This document shows positions 1 to 8,113 of a DNA stretch of 42,102 nucleotides, one piece after another (the first letter of the stretch is position 1; each line of letters starts with the position of its first letter). The notes below the pieces were generated by a model. The model ran no database searches. It saw nothing but the letters and a program-made list of their open reading frames with translations, and was not told the DNA's origin. Position numbers and translations under genes: made by a program. Source of the stretch: an uncultured Dorea sp. (GTDB taxonomy: Bacteria; Bacillota; Clostridia; Lachnospirales; Lachnospiraceae); NCBI GenBank assembly GCA_949916155.1, contig CATLEM010000007.1, forward strand, positions 1 through 42,102, in the 5' to 3' direction.

Positions 1-33
1 AGTTTCCAGATTCTTTTGCCAAGTTTTTTTCAT
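1..33 (-). CDS. 5' end of an unidentified gene (partial)
   Basis: An ATG on the minus strand at position 33 follows a very strong ribosome site (GGAGGTAATATGTG, then ATG). It opens a frame that runs off the left edge and reads MKKTWQKNLET. The gene lies downstream of tex on the same strand, with a gap of about 77 bases. That gap holds only an imperfect hairpin and an AT-rich stretch containing TATAAT. Eleven residues are too few to assign a family. The call rests on the ribosome site and the open frame. Confidence 0.5.
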   Translation of the reverse strand, partial: MKKTWQKNLET

Positions 34-110
34 CACATATTACCTCCAATTACATACTCTTTTTCCTATATATTATACATTCTGCCGGATACCCCTGCCC
101 CGCAGAATGA

Positions 111-2267
111 TCACTTTATCCCCTTCATCGTAAGCTGTATCCTCTTCTTTTTCAAGTCGACACTCATCACCTTCACATCCACGATATCCCCAACGCTTAC
201 TACCTCCAGCGGATGTTTGATAAATTTCTTATCTGTTATCTCAGAGATATGTACAAGGCCGTCCTGATGCACGCCGATGTCCACAAATGCCCCGAAGTCT
301 ATAACATTGCGGACCGTCCCCTTCAAGATCATCCCCTCTGTCAGATCCTTCATCTCCAGAACATCCGTCCTGAGTATCGGCTTCGGCATCTCATCACGCG
401 GATCTCTCGCCGGTTTTTCAAGCTCCTTGACAATATCTCTCAGCGTGATCTCACCGACCCCAAGTTCTCCGGCAAGCTTTTTATAATCCCTGATCGTCAA
501 TGATAAACCAATCAACTTTCCCCCCTTTATGTCCTCCGGCTTATAGCCCTGTCTTTTCAGCAGTTTTTCGGCTGCTTCATAGGATTCCGGATGTACACTC
601 GTGGCATCAAGGGGATTGTCTCCTGATTGGATCCGCATAAACCCTGCGCATTGTTCATAAGCCTTCGGTCCAAGCTTCGCCACCTTGAGCAGCTGCCTTC
701 GGTTTACAAATCTTCCGTTCTCCTCCCGGTAAGTTACGATATTTTTCGCGATAGAGGAAGAGATGCCAGAGATATAAGACAGCAGCGGCGCCGACGCTGT
801 ATTTAAGTCCACACCGACTTTATTTACACAGTCCTCCACTACCCCTGACAGAGCTTCGCTGAGCTTTTTCTGGTTCATATCATGTTGGTACTGTCCCACT
901 CCGATTGATTTCGGGTCTATCTTTACCAGCTCTGCCAGCGGGTCCTGCAGCCGTCTTGCAATAGATGTAGCGCTTCTTTGTCCCACATCAAACTTGGGAA
1001 ATTCCTCACTGGCCAGCTTACTGGCGGAATATACAGAAGCTCCTGCCTCATTCACAATGATATACTGTACCTTCTGCGGAATCTCTTTCAGCAATTCTAC
1101 GATAAACTGCTCAGACTCTCTGGAAGCAGTCCCGTTCCCTACAGAAATCAGTGTTATATTGTACTTTTCTATGATCTTTTTTAACACATCTTTTGATGCT
1201 TTGATTTTCTGCGGCGTTGTGGGTGCTGTAGGATAAATTACCGTCGTCCCGATGACCTTTCCTGTCGGATCCACGACCGCCAGCTTGCAGCCCGTACGGA
1301 AAGCCGGATCCCAGCCAAGAACTGTCTGGCCCGTGATCGGCGGCTGCATAAGAAGCTGCTCTAAATTCTTCCCAAATACATCAATGGCACCGTCCTCCGC
1401 CTTCTCTGTAAGGTCGTTTCTGATCTCCCGCTCGATCGCCGGAGCGATGAGCCTCTTGTATGCGTCCGCAACTGCTTCTTTTAACACCGGCTCCGTGTAT
1501 TCATTGTTCCCGCGGATAGTCTTCTTCTCCAGATACCGGATGATATCTTCTTCGGGCGCTTCAATCTTTACTGTCAGGAACTTTTCTTTTTCCCCCCGGT
1601 TCAGCGCCAAAATCCGATGCCCCGCAAGCCTTCCTACCGGCTCTTCAAAATCATAGTACATCTCATATACAGACTCTGCTTTCTCATCCTTCGCAGACGA
1701 AACAACTTTTCCCTTCTGCATCGTTATCTTACGTATCCATATACGGTAGTCCGCCTCATCGGATATACTTTCAGCGATAATATCCTGTGCGCCGGCAAGC
1801 GCTTCTTTCGCCGTCTTAACCTCTTTCTCTTCATTTATATACTCTTCTGCCAGTTCAAGAACAGGCTTTTTCACCTGCTGAAGTGTAATGAGCGCCGCCA
1901 GCGGCTCCAGGCCTTTTTCTTTGGCAATAGTCGCTCTGGTCCTGCGCTTCGGACGGTACGGGCGGTACAAGTCCTCTACCACAACCAGAGTCTCCGCCGC
2001 CAGGATCTGCTTTTCCAACTCCGGAACAAGCTTTCCCTGATCCCTGATGCTTGCGAGCACCTGTTCTTTTTTCTCCTCCAGATTTCTAAGATATGTCAAC
2101 CGCTCATAGAGCTTTCTTAATTGCTCATCATCCAGAGTGCCTGTTACTTCTTTCCGGTACCTGGCAATAAAAGGAATCGTATTCCCCTCGTCTATCAATT
2201 TCACCGCGGCATCCGTCTGCCATTTCTTCACTCCGAGTTCTTCCGCTATTTTTTGATTAATATCCAT
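111..2267 (-). CDS. tex: Tex family S1 RNA-binding transcription accessory protein
   Basis: The 718-residue length is typical of bacterial Tex, a cytoplasmic nucleic-acid-binding protein that affects transcription. The N-terminal helical region has the Tex signature FIARYRKEVTGTLDDEQLR. A YqgF/RuvC-like fold follows in the middle (near VLGWDPAFRTGCKLAVVD). Helix-hairpin-helix segments come next (YISGISSSIAKNIVTYR and the following QLLKVAKLGPKAYEQCAGF). The last ~75 residues are an S1 domain (GTVRNVIDFGAFVDIGVHQD). The ATG follows AAGGAAAGGATGTAACA. The gene is divergent from the TetR gene. Its upstream region holds overlapping inverted repeats (AACACA/TGTGTT and GGGCTT/AAGCCC) and a possible extended -10 (TGTTATGAT). 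The exact role of Tex is incompletely known in any species; the family assignment is firm. Confidence 0.97.
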   Translation of the reverse strand: MDINQKIAEELGVKKWQTDAAVKLIDEGNTIPFIARYRKEVTGTLDDEQLRKLYERLTYLRNLEEKKEQVLASIRDQGKLVPELEKQILAAETLVVVEDLYRPYRPKRRTRATIAKEKGLEPLAALITLQQVKKPVLELAEEYINEEKEVKTAKEALAGAQDIIAESISDEADYRIWIRKITMQKGKVVSSAKDEKAESVYEMYYDFEEPVGRLAGHRILALNRGEKEKFLTVKIEAPEEDIIRYLEKKTIRGNNEYTEPVLKEAVADAYKRLIAPAIEREIRNDLTEKAEDGAIDVFGKNLEQLLMQPPITGQTVLGWDPAFRTGCKLAVVDPTGKVIGTTVIYPTAPTTPQKIKASKDVLKKIIEKYNITLISVGNGTASRESEQFIVELLKEIPQKVQYIIVNEAGASVYSASKLASEEFPKFDVGQRSATSIARRLQDPLAELVKIDPKSIGVGQYQHDMNQKKLSEALSGVVEDCVNKVGVDLNTASAPLLSYISGISSSIAKNIVTYREENGRFVNRRQLLKVAKLGPKAYEQCAGFMRIQSGDNPLDATSVHPESYEAAEKLLKRQGYKPEDIKGGKLIGLSLTIRDYKKLAGELGVGEITLRDIVKELEKPARDPRDEMPKPILRTDVLEMKDLTEGMILKGTVRNVIDFGAFVDIGVHQDGLVHISEITDKKFIKHPLEVVSVGDIVDVKVMSVDLKKKRIQLTMKGIK

Positions 2268-2356
2268 TGTTACATCCTTTCCTTACAAAATAGTCCGTCG
2301 TCAGATGTGTTACGGGCTTCCTTTATCATAACACAAAAAGCCCTGTGTTAAAACAT

Positions 2357-2403
2357 AGAGTTCACTCTGTTTTATTGAAAAAAATTTTTCTGTATGCTAT
2401 ACT
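2357..2403 (+). promoter_or_regulatory. Promoter and candidate TetR operator
   Basis: TTGAAA (2375-2380), a 17-base spacer and TATACT (2398-2403) form a near-consensus vegetative promoter directed at the TetR gene. Immediately upstream, 2357-2368 reads AGAGT-TC-ACTCT, a perfect inverted repeat with partly symmetric AT flanks. A palindrome against the -35 box of a TetR-family gene suggests autoregulation, which is inference. The same intergenic region must also serve divergent tex. Confidence 0.6.
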
Positions 2404-2449
2404 GTTGCCAGCTAATAATATCAAACATCCTGAAGGAGATTTCTCTGAC

Positions 2450-3058
2450 ATGAACCAGATGTACAACAGCAAAGAATTATCCAGGCAGCAGCAAAAATCA
2501 AAGGAGACAAAAGCAAAGATCTTCAAGGCCGCCAGACACATCCTTCAAAAAAAAGGTTACGAAGAATTATCCATCAAAAACATCTGCGAAGAAGCCGGTG
2601 TTTCTAACGGAAGCTTTTATCACCATTTTAAGACAAAAGATGATCTTCTTTCCTATTACATTGAAGAGCAGCCGGGCATTAACCCAGATCTTCTGGATCT
2701 TCCGTCAGATGCTGCCGATGCAAAAGAGACCATCATATATGTATATATTAATTATGTACATTACTGCGAAGAGCTGGGCGTAGAATTTATGTCTAACTAT
2801 TATACACCGAAAAACCAGTCTCTCAATCCGCTGATCCGCACCGAACGCCCCTATCCTATTATCACGGTAGAAAATTATTTAAAAAAATGTATGAATGCAA
2901 AACTCATCACGCCCGTACATTCTCTGGAGTCACTGTCCACTGACATCCGGATGATCGTCATCGGCAATGTATTCGAATGGTGCCTGAAACGCGGGGATAC
3001 TGATTTTGAAGGAAATATGCGCCGTTCCTTAAGAACCTATCTTGACGGGGCTTTCTGA
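2450..3058 (+). CDS. TetR/AcrR family transcriptional regulator
   Basis: This is a 202-residue one-component regulator. Residues ~15-60 carry the TetR DNA-binding domain: the helix AARHILQKKGYEELSIKNIC, then the helix-turn-helix EEAGVSNGSFYHHFKTKDDL. The rest is a helical ligand-binding and dimerisation domain with no recognisable ligand signature. The ORF track begins earlier at 2345, but the ATG at 2450 follows GAAGGAGATTTCTCTGAC and the domain begins right after it, so I use that start. The gene has its own promoter and a palindrome that could be its operator. Targets cannot be read from the sequence; divergent tex and the downstream lipid genes are the nearest candidates. Confidence 0.92.
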   Translation: MNQMYNSKELSRQQQKSKETKAKIFKAARHILQKKGYEELSIKNICEEAGVSNGSFYHHFKTKDDLLSYYIEEQPGINPDLLDLPSDAADAKETIIYVYINYVHYCEELGVEFMSNYYTPKNQSLNPLIRTERPYPIITVENYLKKCMNAKLITPVHSLESLSTDIRMIVIGNVFEWCLKRGDTDFEGNMRRSLRTYLDGAF

Positions 3059-3067
3059 ATACAAAAA

Positions 3068-3098
3068 ATCCCTTAAGCGCACATCTTAAAGGATCTTT
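3068..3098 (+). terminator. Terminator after the TetR gene
   Basis: ATCCCTTAAG and CTTAAAGGAT pair around a 7-base loop (one C-A mismatch), with AAA/TTT flanks. This starts 10 bases after the stop codon. The rest of the gap to 3292 holds a second hairpin at 3113-3130 (AGTAATT/AATTACT, no T run), the palindrome AGTATAATACT at 3151-3161, and the next promoter. Confidence 0.6.
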
Positions 3099-3230
3099 GT
3101 AGAAGGAAACATAGTAATTTGCCAATTACTAAAACAATAATATCTTTGTTAGTATAATACTACTCTTTCATCTGTTTGTCCAATTGCTTATTTTAATAAA
3201 CAGAACAGCTTATAGGTATTTTCTATATCA

Positions 3231-3259
3231 TTGCTGCAGATACTGTAAACTGGTATACT
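3231..3259 (+). promoter_or_regulatory. Extended -10 promoter for the lipid kinase gene
   Basis: TTGCTG (3231-3236), a 17-base spacer and TATACT (3254-3259), preceded by TGG, form an extended -10 vegetative promoter. It lies about 30 bases upstream of the ribosome site AAAGGAG of the next gene. Confidence 0.6.
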
Positions 3260-3292
3260 TTATATAATCGATACATCAGAAAGGAGCGCAAC

Positions 3293-4210
3293 ATGCTGAA
3301 CTTTATCATAAACCCTAATGCCCGCACCGGACAGGGGCTGAAAACCTGGAATGAACTCGAAAAGACATTGAAAGAGCGCAAGGTGATCTACCAGGCATTT
3401 CTAACGAGATATCGGGGACATGCCGCAAATATCACCGAAAAACTTTTATCCGAAACCACTCACAGCACTCTGGTAATTCTTGGAGGTGACGGTACGATCA
3501 ATGAAGTGATCAGCAAAATTGCGGATCCCGCTTCTGTAACACTCGCTTATATACCTATCGGCTCCAGCAACGATTTCGCCAGAGGCATGAACATATCCCA
3601 CAACCCCCAGGAGGCGCTCGCACATATTTTATCACCCTCACGTTTCAGCTATCTCAGCATCGGAAGACTGGACTATGGAAAACGCAGCCGCAGGTTCGCA
3701 GTCAGCGCAGGATTCGGTCTTGATGCGGAGGTCTGCTGCCGTATCGCTTTCTCGCGTCTTAAAATCGTGCTCAACAAGCTGTCTTTGGGGAAATTTTCCT
3801 ATGTCGGCATTGCTTTGCAGAGCCTCATGTTCAATACACCGAAAAAGATGGTCATTACCCTGGACGACAGCAGATCTGTATCTTTTAAGAAAGTATACTT
3901 TGCCGCTGCTATGAATCAGAAATATGAGGGCGGCGGATTTATGTTCTGTCCTGATGCCGATCCTATGGATGAATACTTAGACATCATCGTCGCAGAAGGG
4001 CTTTCCAGGCTTAAGATCTTCTGTCTGCTTCCCACTGCTTTTTTCGGCAGACACACGGGATTTTCTGGAATACATGTTTACCGGTGCAGGAAAGCGGTGA
4101 TGAAAAGCGAGGTTCCTCTGCCCTTTCACACTGACGGCGAACCAGTATCCTTGATGAGACAGGTAAGCGCTTCTATAGAACCTCAAAAAATCCAATTTAT
4201 CATCCGTTAA
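3293..4210 (+). CDS. Diacylglycerol/lipid kinase family protein (DagK/YegS type)
   Basis: This 305-residue protein belongs to the DAGK_cat superfamily, which phosphorylates diacylglycerol or related lipids at the membrane with ATP. The N-terminal strand FIINPNARTGQG and the nucleotide-binding motif GGDGTINEV (about residues 64-72) are diagnostic. PIGSSNDFARGM is the conserved substrate and nucleotide segment, and a C-terminal beta domain ends in HTDGEP. Length matches the soluble DgkB/YegS type rather than the small integral DgkA. The ATG follows GAAAGGAGCGCAAC. The GDPD gene begins 19 bases after its stop, so the two are probably one transcript. Diacylglycerol recycling from lipoteichoic-acid synthesis is a plausible job, since an LTA-synthase-like gene also lies in the window; the true lipid substrate is not shown. 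Confidence 0.93.
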   Translation: MLNFIINPNARTGQGLKTWNELEKTLKERKVIYQAFLTRYRGHAANITEKLLSETTHSTLVILGGDGTINEVISKIADPASVTLAYIPIGSSNDFARGMNISHNPQEALAHILSPSRFSYLSIGRLDYGKRSRRFAVSAGFGLDAEVCCRIAFSRLKIVLNKLSLGKFSYVGIALQSLMFNTPKKMVITLDDSRSVSFKKVYFAAAMNQKYEGGGFMFCPDADPMDEYLDIIVAEGLSRLKIFCLLPTAFFGRHTGFSGIHVYRCRKAVMKSEVPLPFHTDGEPVSLMRQVSASIEPQKIQFIIR

Positions 4211-4229
4211 ATTCAAGAGAGGCCAACAC

Positions 4230-5060
4230 ATGATCACAAGTACAGTTTTTTTCATTATAGCTCTGACCCTGATCACTCTATGCTATTTATTCATGGTTTC
4301 CCCAAGGCGGACAGAGAAAAAACGCATACTGGATATCTCCCCTTCCATGTTTGCGCACAGGGGATATCACGATATTGCCCATCAGGTTCCGGAAAACTCC
4401 ATGACCGCATTCCACGCAGCCATCCGCCAGGGGTACGGCATCGAACTGGATCTTCACCTGACCCGCGACGGCAGGCTCATCGTCTTTCACGATGATACTT
4501 TAGAACGGCTGTGCGGCTGTCCCGGCAGAGTGGAGGATCTGACTTACGATGAACTCAGAAGCCTGTGTCTTCTCGGCACAGATGAACGGATCCCTCTGTT
4601 TCAGGATGTCCTTGCAGCGGTAAACGGGCGTGTTCCGCTGCTCATTGAGCTGAAGATCCCCACTTCTTCCTTAAAAATCTGCGAAGAAACCTACCGTATA
4701 CTCAGGAATTATCCAGGGAACTATATGATACAGTCTTTTAACACAATGGGACTTCGGTGGTTCAGGCTGAATGCCCCTTATATACTCCGGGGCCAGCTTG
4801 CCGAACATCTGACAGCAAGAAATCTTAGAGAGGCTTGGCTGTTAAGGTTCATCGTTCAGAATCTTTTCTGCAATTTCCTGGGAAGGCCTGACTTTATCTC
4901 CTACAGGATGTCTGACCTGCCCCATTTGTCGGTGTTTCTTCTGAAATACATCTTCCGCGTCCCCATCGCCGTATGGACGCTGACCACAAACGAAGAATTA
5001 AAACGGGGAATTTCGGGATATCATATTCAGATTTTCGAAAAACACGGTGAAAATTATTAA
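4230..5060 (+). CDS. Membrane-anchored glycerophosphodiester phosphodiesterase
   Basis: This 276-residue GDPD-family protein has one N-terminal transmembrane segment (about residues 5-22). The catalytic TIM-barrel follows. FAHRGYH carries the first catalytic His-Arg pair (H43, R44). IELDLHLTRDGRLIVFHDD carries the metal ligands E72 and D74 and the second catalytic histidine (H87). PLLIELK and YMIQSFN are later conserved strands. It should cleave glycerophosphodiesters, such as deacylated phospholipid headgroups or polyglycerophosphate, to glycerol-3-phosphate and an alcohol. The anchor suggests action at the membrane; topology is inferred. The ATG follows GAGAGGCCAACAC, and the gene is coupled to the lipid kinase gene. 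Length is usual for the family, and no key residue is missing. Confidence 0.94.
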   Translation: MITSTVFFIIALTLITLCYLFMVSPRRTEKKRILDISPSMFAHRGYHDIAHQVPENSMTAFHAAIRQGYGIELDLHLTRDGRLIVFHDDTLERLCGCPGRVEDLTYDELRSLCLLGTDERIPLFQDVLAAVNGRVPLLIELKIPTSSLKICEETYRILRNYPGNYMIQSFNTMGLRWFRLNAPYILRGQLAEHLTARNLREAWLLRFIVQNLFCNFLGRPDFISYRMSDLPHLSVFLLKYIFRVPIAVWTLTTNEELKRGISGYHIQIFEKHGENY

Positions 5061-5076
5061 TATTAAATGAACTTCC

Positions 5077-5105
5077 TTGTTGAATGATTTTTTTCATGTT
5101 ATAAT
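5077..5105 (+). promoter_or_regulatory. Promoter for the PAP2 gene
   Basis: TTGTTG (5077-5082), a 17-base spacer and TATAAT (5100-5105) match a vegetative promoter in the 103-base gap before the PAP2 gene. A small hairpin (TTTCCG/CGGAAA, 5107-5123) sits at the start of the expected leader. Confidence 0.6.
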
Positions 5106-5163
5106 TTTCCGTAAATCGGAAATAGATTATACTAAACAGACTATTTGAAGGGGCGTTTATTTC

Positions 5164-5832
5164 ATGAAGACAATCAGCAAAGCAAAAACAGTCGCAAAAA
5201 AATACAGCCATGCATGGGTATTTTTGTATGCATTGATCTACCTGCCCTGGTTTCATTATCTGGAGGAGCATGTTCAGAAGAATTATTTTGTTATTCATTC
5301 ACCTCTTGATGATTTTATCCCGTTTGTAGAGTATTTCATCATTCCGTATTATTTCTGGTTTGTATTTATGGGAATATGTGTATTCTATTTCTTTTTTACA
5401 GACAAAAAAGGGTTCTATAAGATCACATCCTTTCTGATCATCGGAATGACTTTATTTCTGGTTATCTGTACGGTATTCCCCAACGGGCTGAACCTGCGCC
5501 CGGTGACGTTTGCAAGGGATAATTTCTGTGTAGAACTGGTACGGCACCTTTACCGCATAGATACTCCGACCAATGTCCTGCCCAGCATACATGTATTCAA
5601 CACTGTGGGTGTGATGATCGCCGCCGCACACAGCGGGAAGCTGCGGGAACACAGCGGCATTGTATGGAGCATCTATATTGCCGGAATATCCATTATCCTG
5701 TCCACGGTATTTTTAAAGCAGCATTCGGTAACGGACGTGATCGCGGCAATTGCGATGGCCTGCATCATTTATCCGTTTGTGTATTCGTCCCAGCCGCGCA
5801 AGGCAACCAGGTTTTCTCATCAACCAATATAA
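5164..5832 (+). CDS. PAP2 superfamily membrane phosphatase
   Basis: This is a 222-residue polytopic membrane protein with about six hydrophobic segments. Two PAP2 phosphatase motifs are visible: PSIH (residues 140-143, normally PSGH), with the proton-donor histidine, and KQHSVTD (H187, D191), with the nucleophile histidine and its aspartate partner. The first motif (KxxxxxxRP) is not clear; LRPVTFARDN near residue 111 may be a diverged form. The family removes phosphate from lipid phosphates such as phosphatidate or polyprenyl pyrophosphate on the outer membrane face. Its place after the lipid kinase and GDPD genes fits lipid-phosphate turnover. The ATG follows GAAGGGGCGTTTATTTC. Substrate is not predictable from sequence. 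Confidence 0.88.
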   Translation: MKTISKAKTVAKKYSHAWVFLYALIYLPWFHYLEEHVQKNYFVIHSPLDDFIPFVEYFIIPYYFWFVFMGICVFYFFFTDKKGFYKITSFLIIGMTLFLVICTVFPNGLNLRPVTFARDNFCVELVRHLYRIDTPTNVLPSIHVFNTVGVMIAAAHSGKLREHSGIVWSIYIAGISIILSTVFLKQHSVTDVIAAIAMACIIYPFVYSSQPRKATRFSHQPI

Positions 5833-5856
5833 ATATAACATAAGGAGGGATTCTCT

Positions 5857-6279
5857 ATGAGAGCAGAATTCAGCGAGAATTTAGTCACAGGAAACGAATT
5901 AATTGATTCACAGCACAAGGAACTGATCGACCGGATCAATAAGCTTTTGGATAGCTGCGAGGACAGCGATGCGAAGCTGACCGCAGTTAAGACACTTGAC
6001 TATCTGGCCGATTATACAGTTTTCCATTTCGGCGCCGAGGAGGATCTGCAGAAAAAGATCAACTATCCGGGCTATGAAAAACATAAGGAACAGCACGAGG
6101 CTTTTAAAAAGACGATCTCTGAGTTAGACGAGATGCTTCAGGAAGAAGAAGGACCATCCGCTGCTTTTGTTGAAAAGGTAGAAGCGAACGTTATCAAATG
6201 GTTCTACACACATATTGAAGGCTTCGACCGTTCTGTGGCAGAATATAAATTCATGCGCGATAACGACGGAAGGATCTGA
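5857..6279 (+). CDS. Bacteriohemerythrin
   Basis: This 140-residue single-domain hemerythrin is a four-helix bundle that binds oxygen at a di-iron centre. The full ligand set is visible: H20 (SQHKEL), H57 and E61 (FHFGAEE), H76 and H80 (KHKEQH), and H119 and D124 (HIEGFD). Length and motif spacing are standard. In anaerobes such proteins are thought to scavenge or sense oxygen, or store iron; which applies here is unknown. The ribosome site is near-perfect (AAGGAGGGATTCTCT, then ATG). The gene starts 24 bases after the PAP2 stop, so it may be on that transcript, and a strong terminator follows. Confidence 0.96.
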   Translation: MRAEFSENLVTGNELIDSQHKELIDRINKLLDSCEDSDAKLTAVKTLDYLADYTVFHFGAEEDLQKKINYPGYEKHKEQHEAFKKTISELDEMLQEEEGPSAAFVEKVEANVIKWFYTHIEGFDRSVAEYKFMRDNDGRI

Positions 6280-6291
6280 TACAGCGTACTT

Positions 6292-6325
6292 AAAAGCTAT
6301 GCAGCACTGCCGCATAGCTTTTTTC
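6292..6325. terminator. Strong bidirectional terminator
   Basis: AAAAGCTATGC and GCATAGCTTTT form a perfect 11-bp stem around a 9-base loop, followed by T residues on the plus strand. On the minus strand the complementary A run gives a T tract too. It lies between convergent hemerythrin and sfsA-mutY and can end both transcripts. Confidence 0.85.
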
Positions 6326-8080
6326 TTACCAGAAATCCTCTTTGAGTTCTTTCATATACTTTTCAAACGCCGAAGGTATCGGATATTCTGCTTCTATCTC
6401 CTCCGGATAGATAAAAAGAAAATCCTTTCTGTTCGTCTTCTCCAATTCATCTACCCTGACCGCATAGCCTTTCATCTGCCATTCCACATGGCTGAAGATA
6501 TGTTTGGCCGCCGGAAGTTCCTTAATCCGCACCGGCATAAGTCCGATGTCCTTGCAGTACTCCGCCGCTTCATCCATACTAAGGTGCCCTTCCACATTGG
6601 GAAGCTCATAGAGACCTGCCAAAAGTCCTTTTTTCCCGCGCTTGCTGATGGCAGCTTTCCCGCCGTCTCGAAAAATGAATACGGTCTTCTTTTCTGTCTT
6701 TCTCGCCTTTGCTTTCGCCTTTACCGGATATTTCTCCGCATTATCCTCTCTTTTTGCTTTACACATAGAACTAAGGGGGCACTCCATGCACCGCGGCCGT
6801 CCTTTCGGCACACAGACGATCGCTCCCAACTCTATCAGTCCCTGATTAAAATCACTGGCGGCATCCCCGGGAATAATACTGCAAAGCTTTTGTTCAATCT
6901 TTCTCTTCGTGCTCTGCTTCCCGATATCCGAATCGTCTGCCATGAGTCTTGTCATAACCCGGAGCACATTGCCGTCCACCGCCGGCACAGGCATCCCAAA
7001 TGCAAAGGAACTGATGGCGCCCGCCGTATAATTTCCTATACCTTTAAGACTTCTTATCTCCTCATAACTCTGCGGAAATTTTCCGCCGTAATCAATCATG
7101 ATCTGCTGTGCCGCCTTCTGCATATTGCGCACCCGGTTATAATATCCAAGCCCTTCCCAAAGCTTCAAAAGCTGGTCTTCGCCTGCTTCAGACAGTGCTT
7201 TTACATCGGGAAGCTCTTTCATAAATCTTGTATAATACGGCTTCACTGCCTCCACTCTCGTCTGCTGGAGCATGATCTCTGACACCCACACTCTGTAAGG
7301 CTCCGGTCTTTCCCTCCACGGCAGCGCCCTCTTATGTCTCCTGTACCACGAAACTAAAAGATCCGCCATACCGGACAGCGAATCTTCTTCAAGAATCACC
7401 GGAACTTCTTCCCGAATGGCAATGCTATCCTTTTCCACCAGACAATCATACGCAGCGATATGTACTCCCGCCCGCTCTGCTTCTGCCAGAGCATCTGCAA
7501 ATTCCGGATGGGCAGCCCGGTTAGGTGTAAAATAACGGACTCCCTTCATCTGTATCACAAAAAACACATATGCCTCATAACCTGCCTTCACCGCTTCTTT
7601 AAGTTCTGTCACATGCTTTACAGCCCGGGCACTCGGCGCATCCGGAAAACGCACTACGCCGTCCTCCTCCAGCGTCACGCCTTTCACTTCAATAAAAATC
7701 CGCCTGTCTCCCGCTTCAACGTACAGATCGATCCGCGAATTTCCATAGCTGTACTCCGGACGGATGGATGTGACATCCGCAATAAAATTCCCCTTTTCAA
7801 TCCATTCTTTTACCGCTTTATTGGGAATCTGTGAATCCACGTTGATGATCCTGCCGTCTTTTTTTACCGCGATCAGGTCCCAGCCTGTCTTCCGTTCCGG
7901 TTTGCGGCTGTCCTGAACGTATACCGCCGCCCCCGGTGTCAAAAGCTCCCGGCACCGCCCTGTATTTTTCACATGTACCGTCTCCGTCCGGCCGCCCATC
8001 TCCACATGGGCGATAAAACGATTCGGCCGGTCGATACATCTTCCCTCATAAATATCTTCATATATCATATCCTGCACCAT
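6326..8080 (-). CDS. SfsA-MutY fusion: SfsA nuclease-like domain plus A/G-specific adenine glycosylase
   Basis: Two normally separate proteins are encoded in one frame. Residues ~5-230 are SfsA (IERPNRF-like DRPNRFIAHVEM, VHVKNTGRCRELL, SRIDLYVE, IFIEVKGVTLE, ARAVKHVTEL), a family annotated as a DNA/RNA nuclease or sugar-fermentation stimulation protein. Residues ~235-584 are MutY, which excises adenine opposite 8-oxoguanine. They carry the catalytic Glu in SEIMLQQTRVEAV, the helix-hairpin-helix LKGIGNYTAGAI, the catalytic Asp in AVDGNVLRV, the 4Fe-4S cysteines C-X7-C-X2-C-X5-C (ending CMECPLSSMC), and a C-terminal NUDIX-like recognition domain. Both halves are full length and no stop or frameshift separates them. 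Start is ambiguous: ATG at 8080 (GAGG only two bases away) or ATG at 8068 (MIYEDIYEGR, where SfsA normally begins). It follows relQ by 20 bases, across a hairpin. Confidence 0.95.
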   Translation of the reverse strand: MVQDMIYEDIYEGRCIDRPNRFIAHVEMGGRTETVHVKNTGRCRELLTPGAAVYVQDSRKPERKTGWDLIAVKKDGRIINVDSQIPNKAVKEWIEKGNFIADVTSIRPEYSYGNSRIDLYVEAGDRRIFIEVKGVTLEEDGVVRFPDAPSARAVKHVTELKEAVKAGYEAYVFFVIQMKGVRYFTPNRAAHPEFADALAEAERAGVHIAAYDCLVEKDSIAIREEVPVILEEDSLSGMADLLVSWYRRHKRALPWRERPEPYRVWVSEIMLQQTRVEAVKPYYTRFMKELPDVKALSEAGEDQLLKLWEGLGYYNRVRNMQKAAQQIMIDYGGKFPQSYEEIRSLKGIGNYTAGAISSFAFGMPVPAVDGNVLRVMTRLMADDSDIGKQSTKRKIEQKLCSIIPGDAASDFNQGLIELGAIVCVPKGRPRCMECPLSSMCKAKREDNAEKYPVKAKAKARKTEKKTVFIFRDGGKAAISKRGKKGLLAGLYELPNVEGHLSMDEAAEYCKDIGLMPVRIKELPAAKHIFSHVEWQMKGYAVRVDELEKTNRKDFLFIYPEEIEAEYPIPSAFEKYMKELKEDFW

Positions 8081-8090
8081 ATCCTCAAGA

Positions 8091-8113
8091 AAGCCTGAGT
8101 TTAACTCAGGCTT
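8091..8113 (-). terminator. Hairpin overlapping the relQ stop codon and sfsA-mutY leader
   Basis: AAGCCTGAGT-TTA-ACTCAGGCTT is a perfect 10-bp inverted repeat with a 3-base loop that contains the relQ stop codon (TAA on the minus strand). On that strand it is followed by TCTTGAGG and then the first sfsA-mutY ATG, so the T tract is poor. It may be a weak, leaky terminator or a structure that hides the next ribosome site. Confidence 0.55.

Noticed and set aside
3113-3161. Two small palindromes before the lipid kinase gene as terminators or a riboswitch
   Set aside because: No T tract and no known aptamer pattern; left as unassigned structure.
6215-7282. 355-aa plus-strand ORF
   Set aside because: It is antisense to sfsA-mutY, has no family features or ribosome site, and the other strand encodes two well-known domains.
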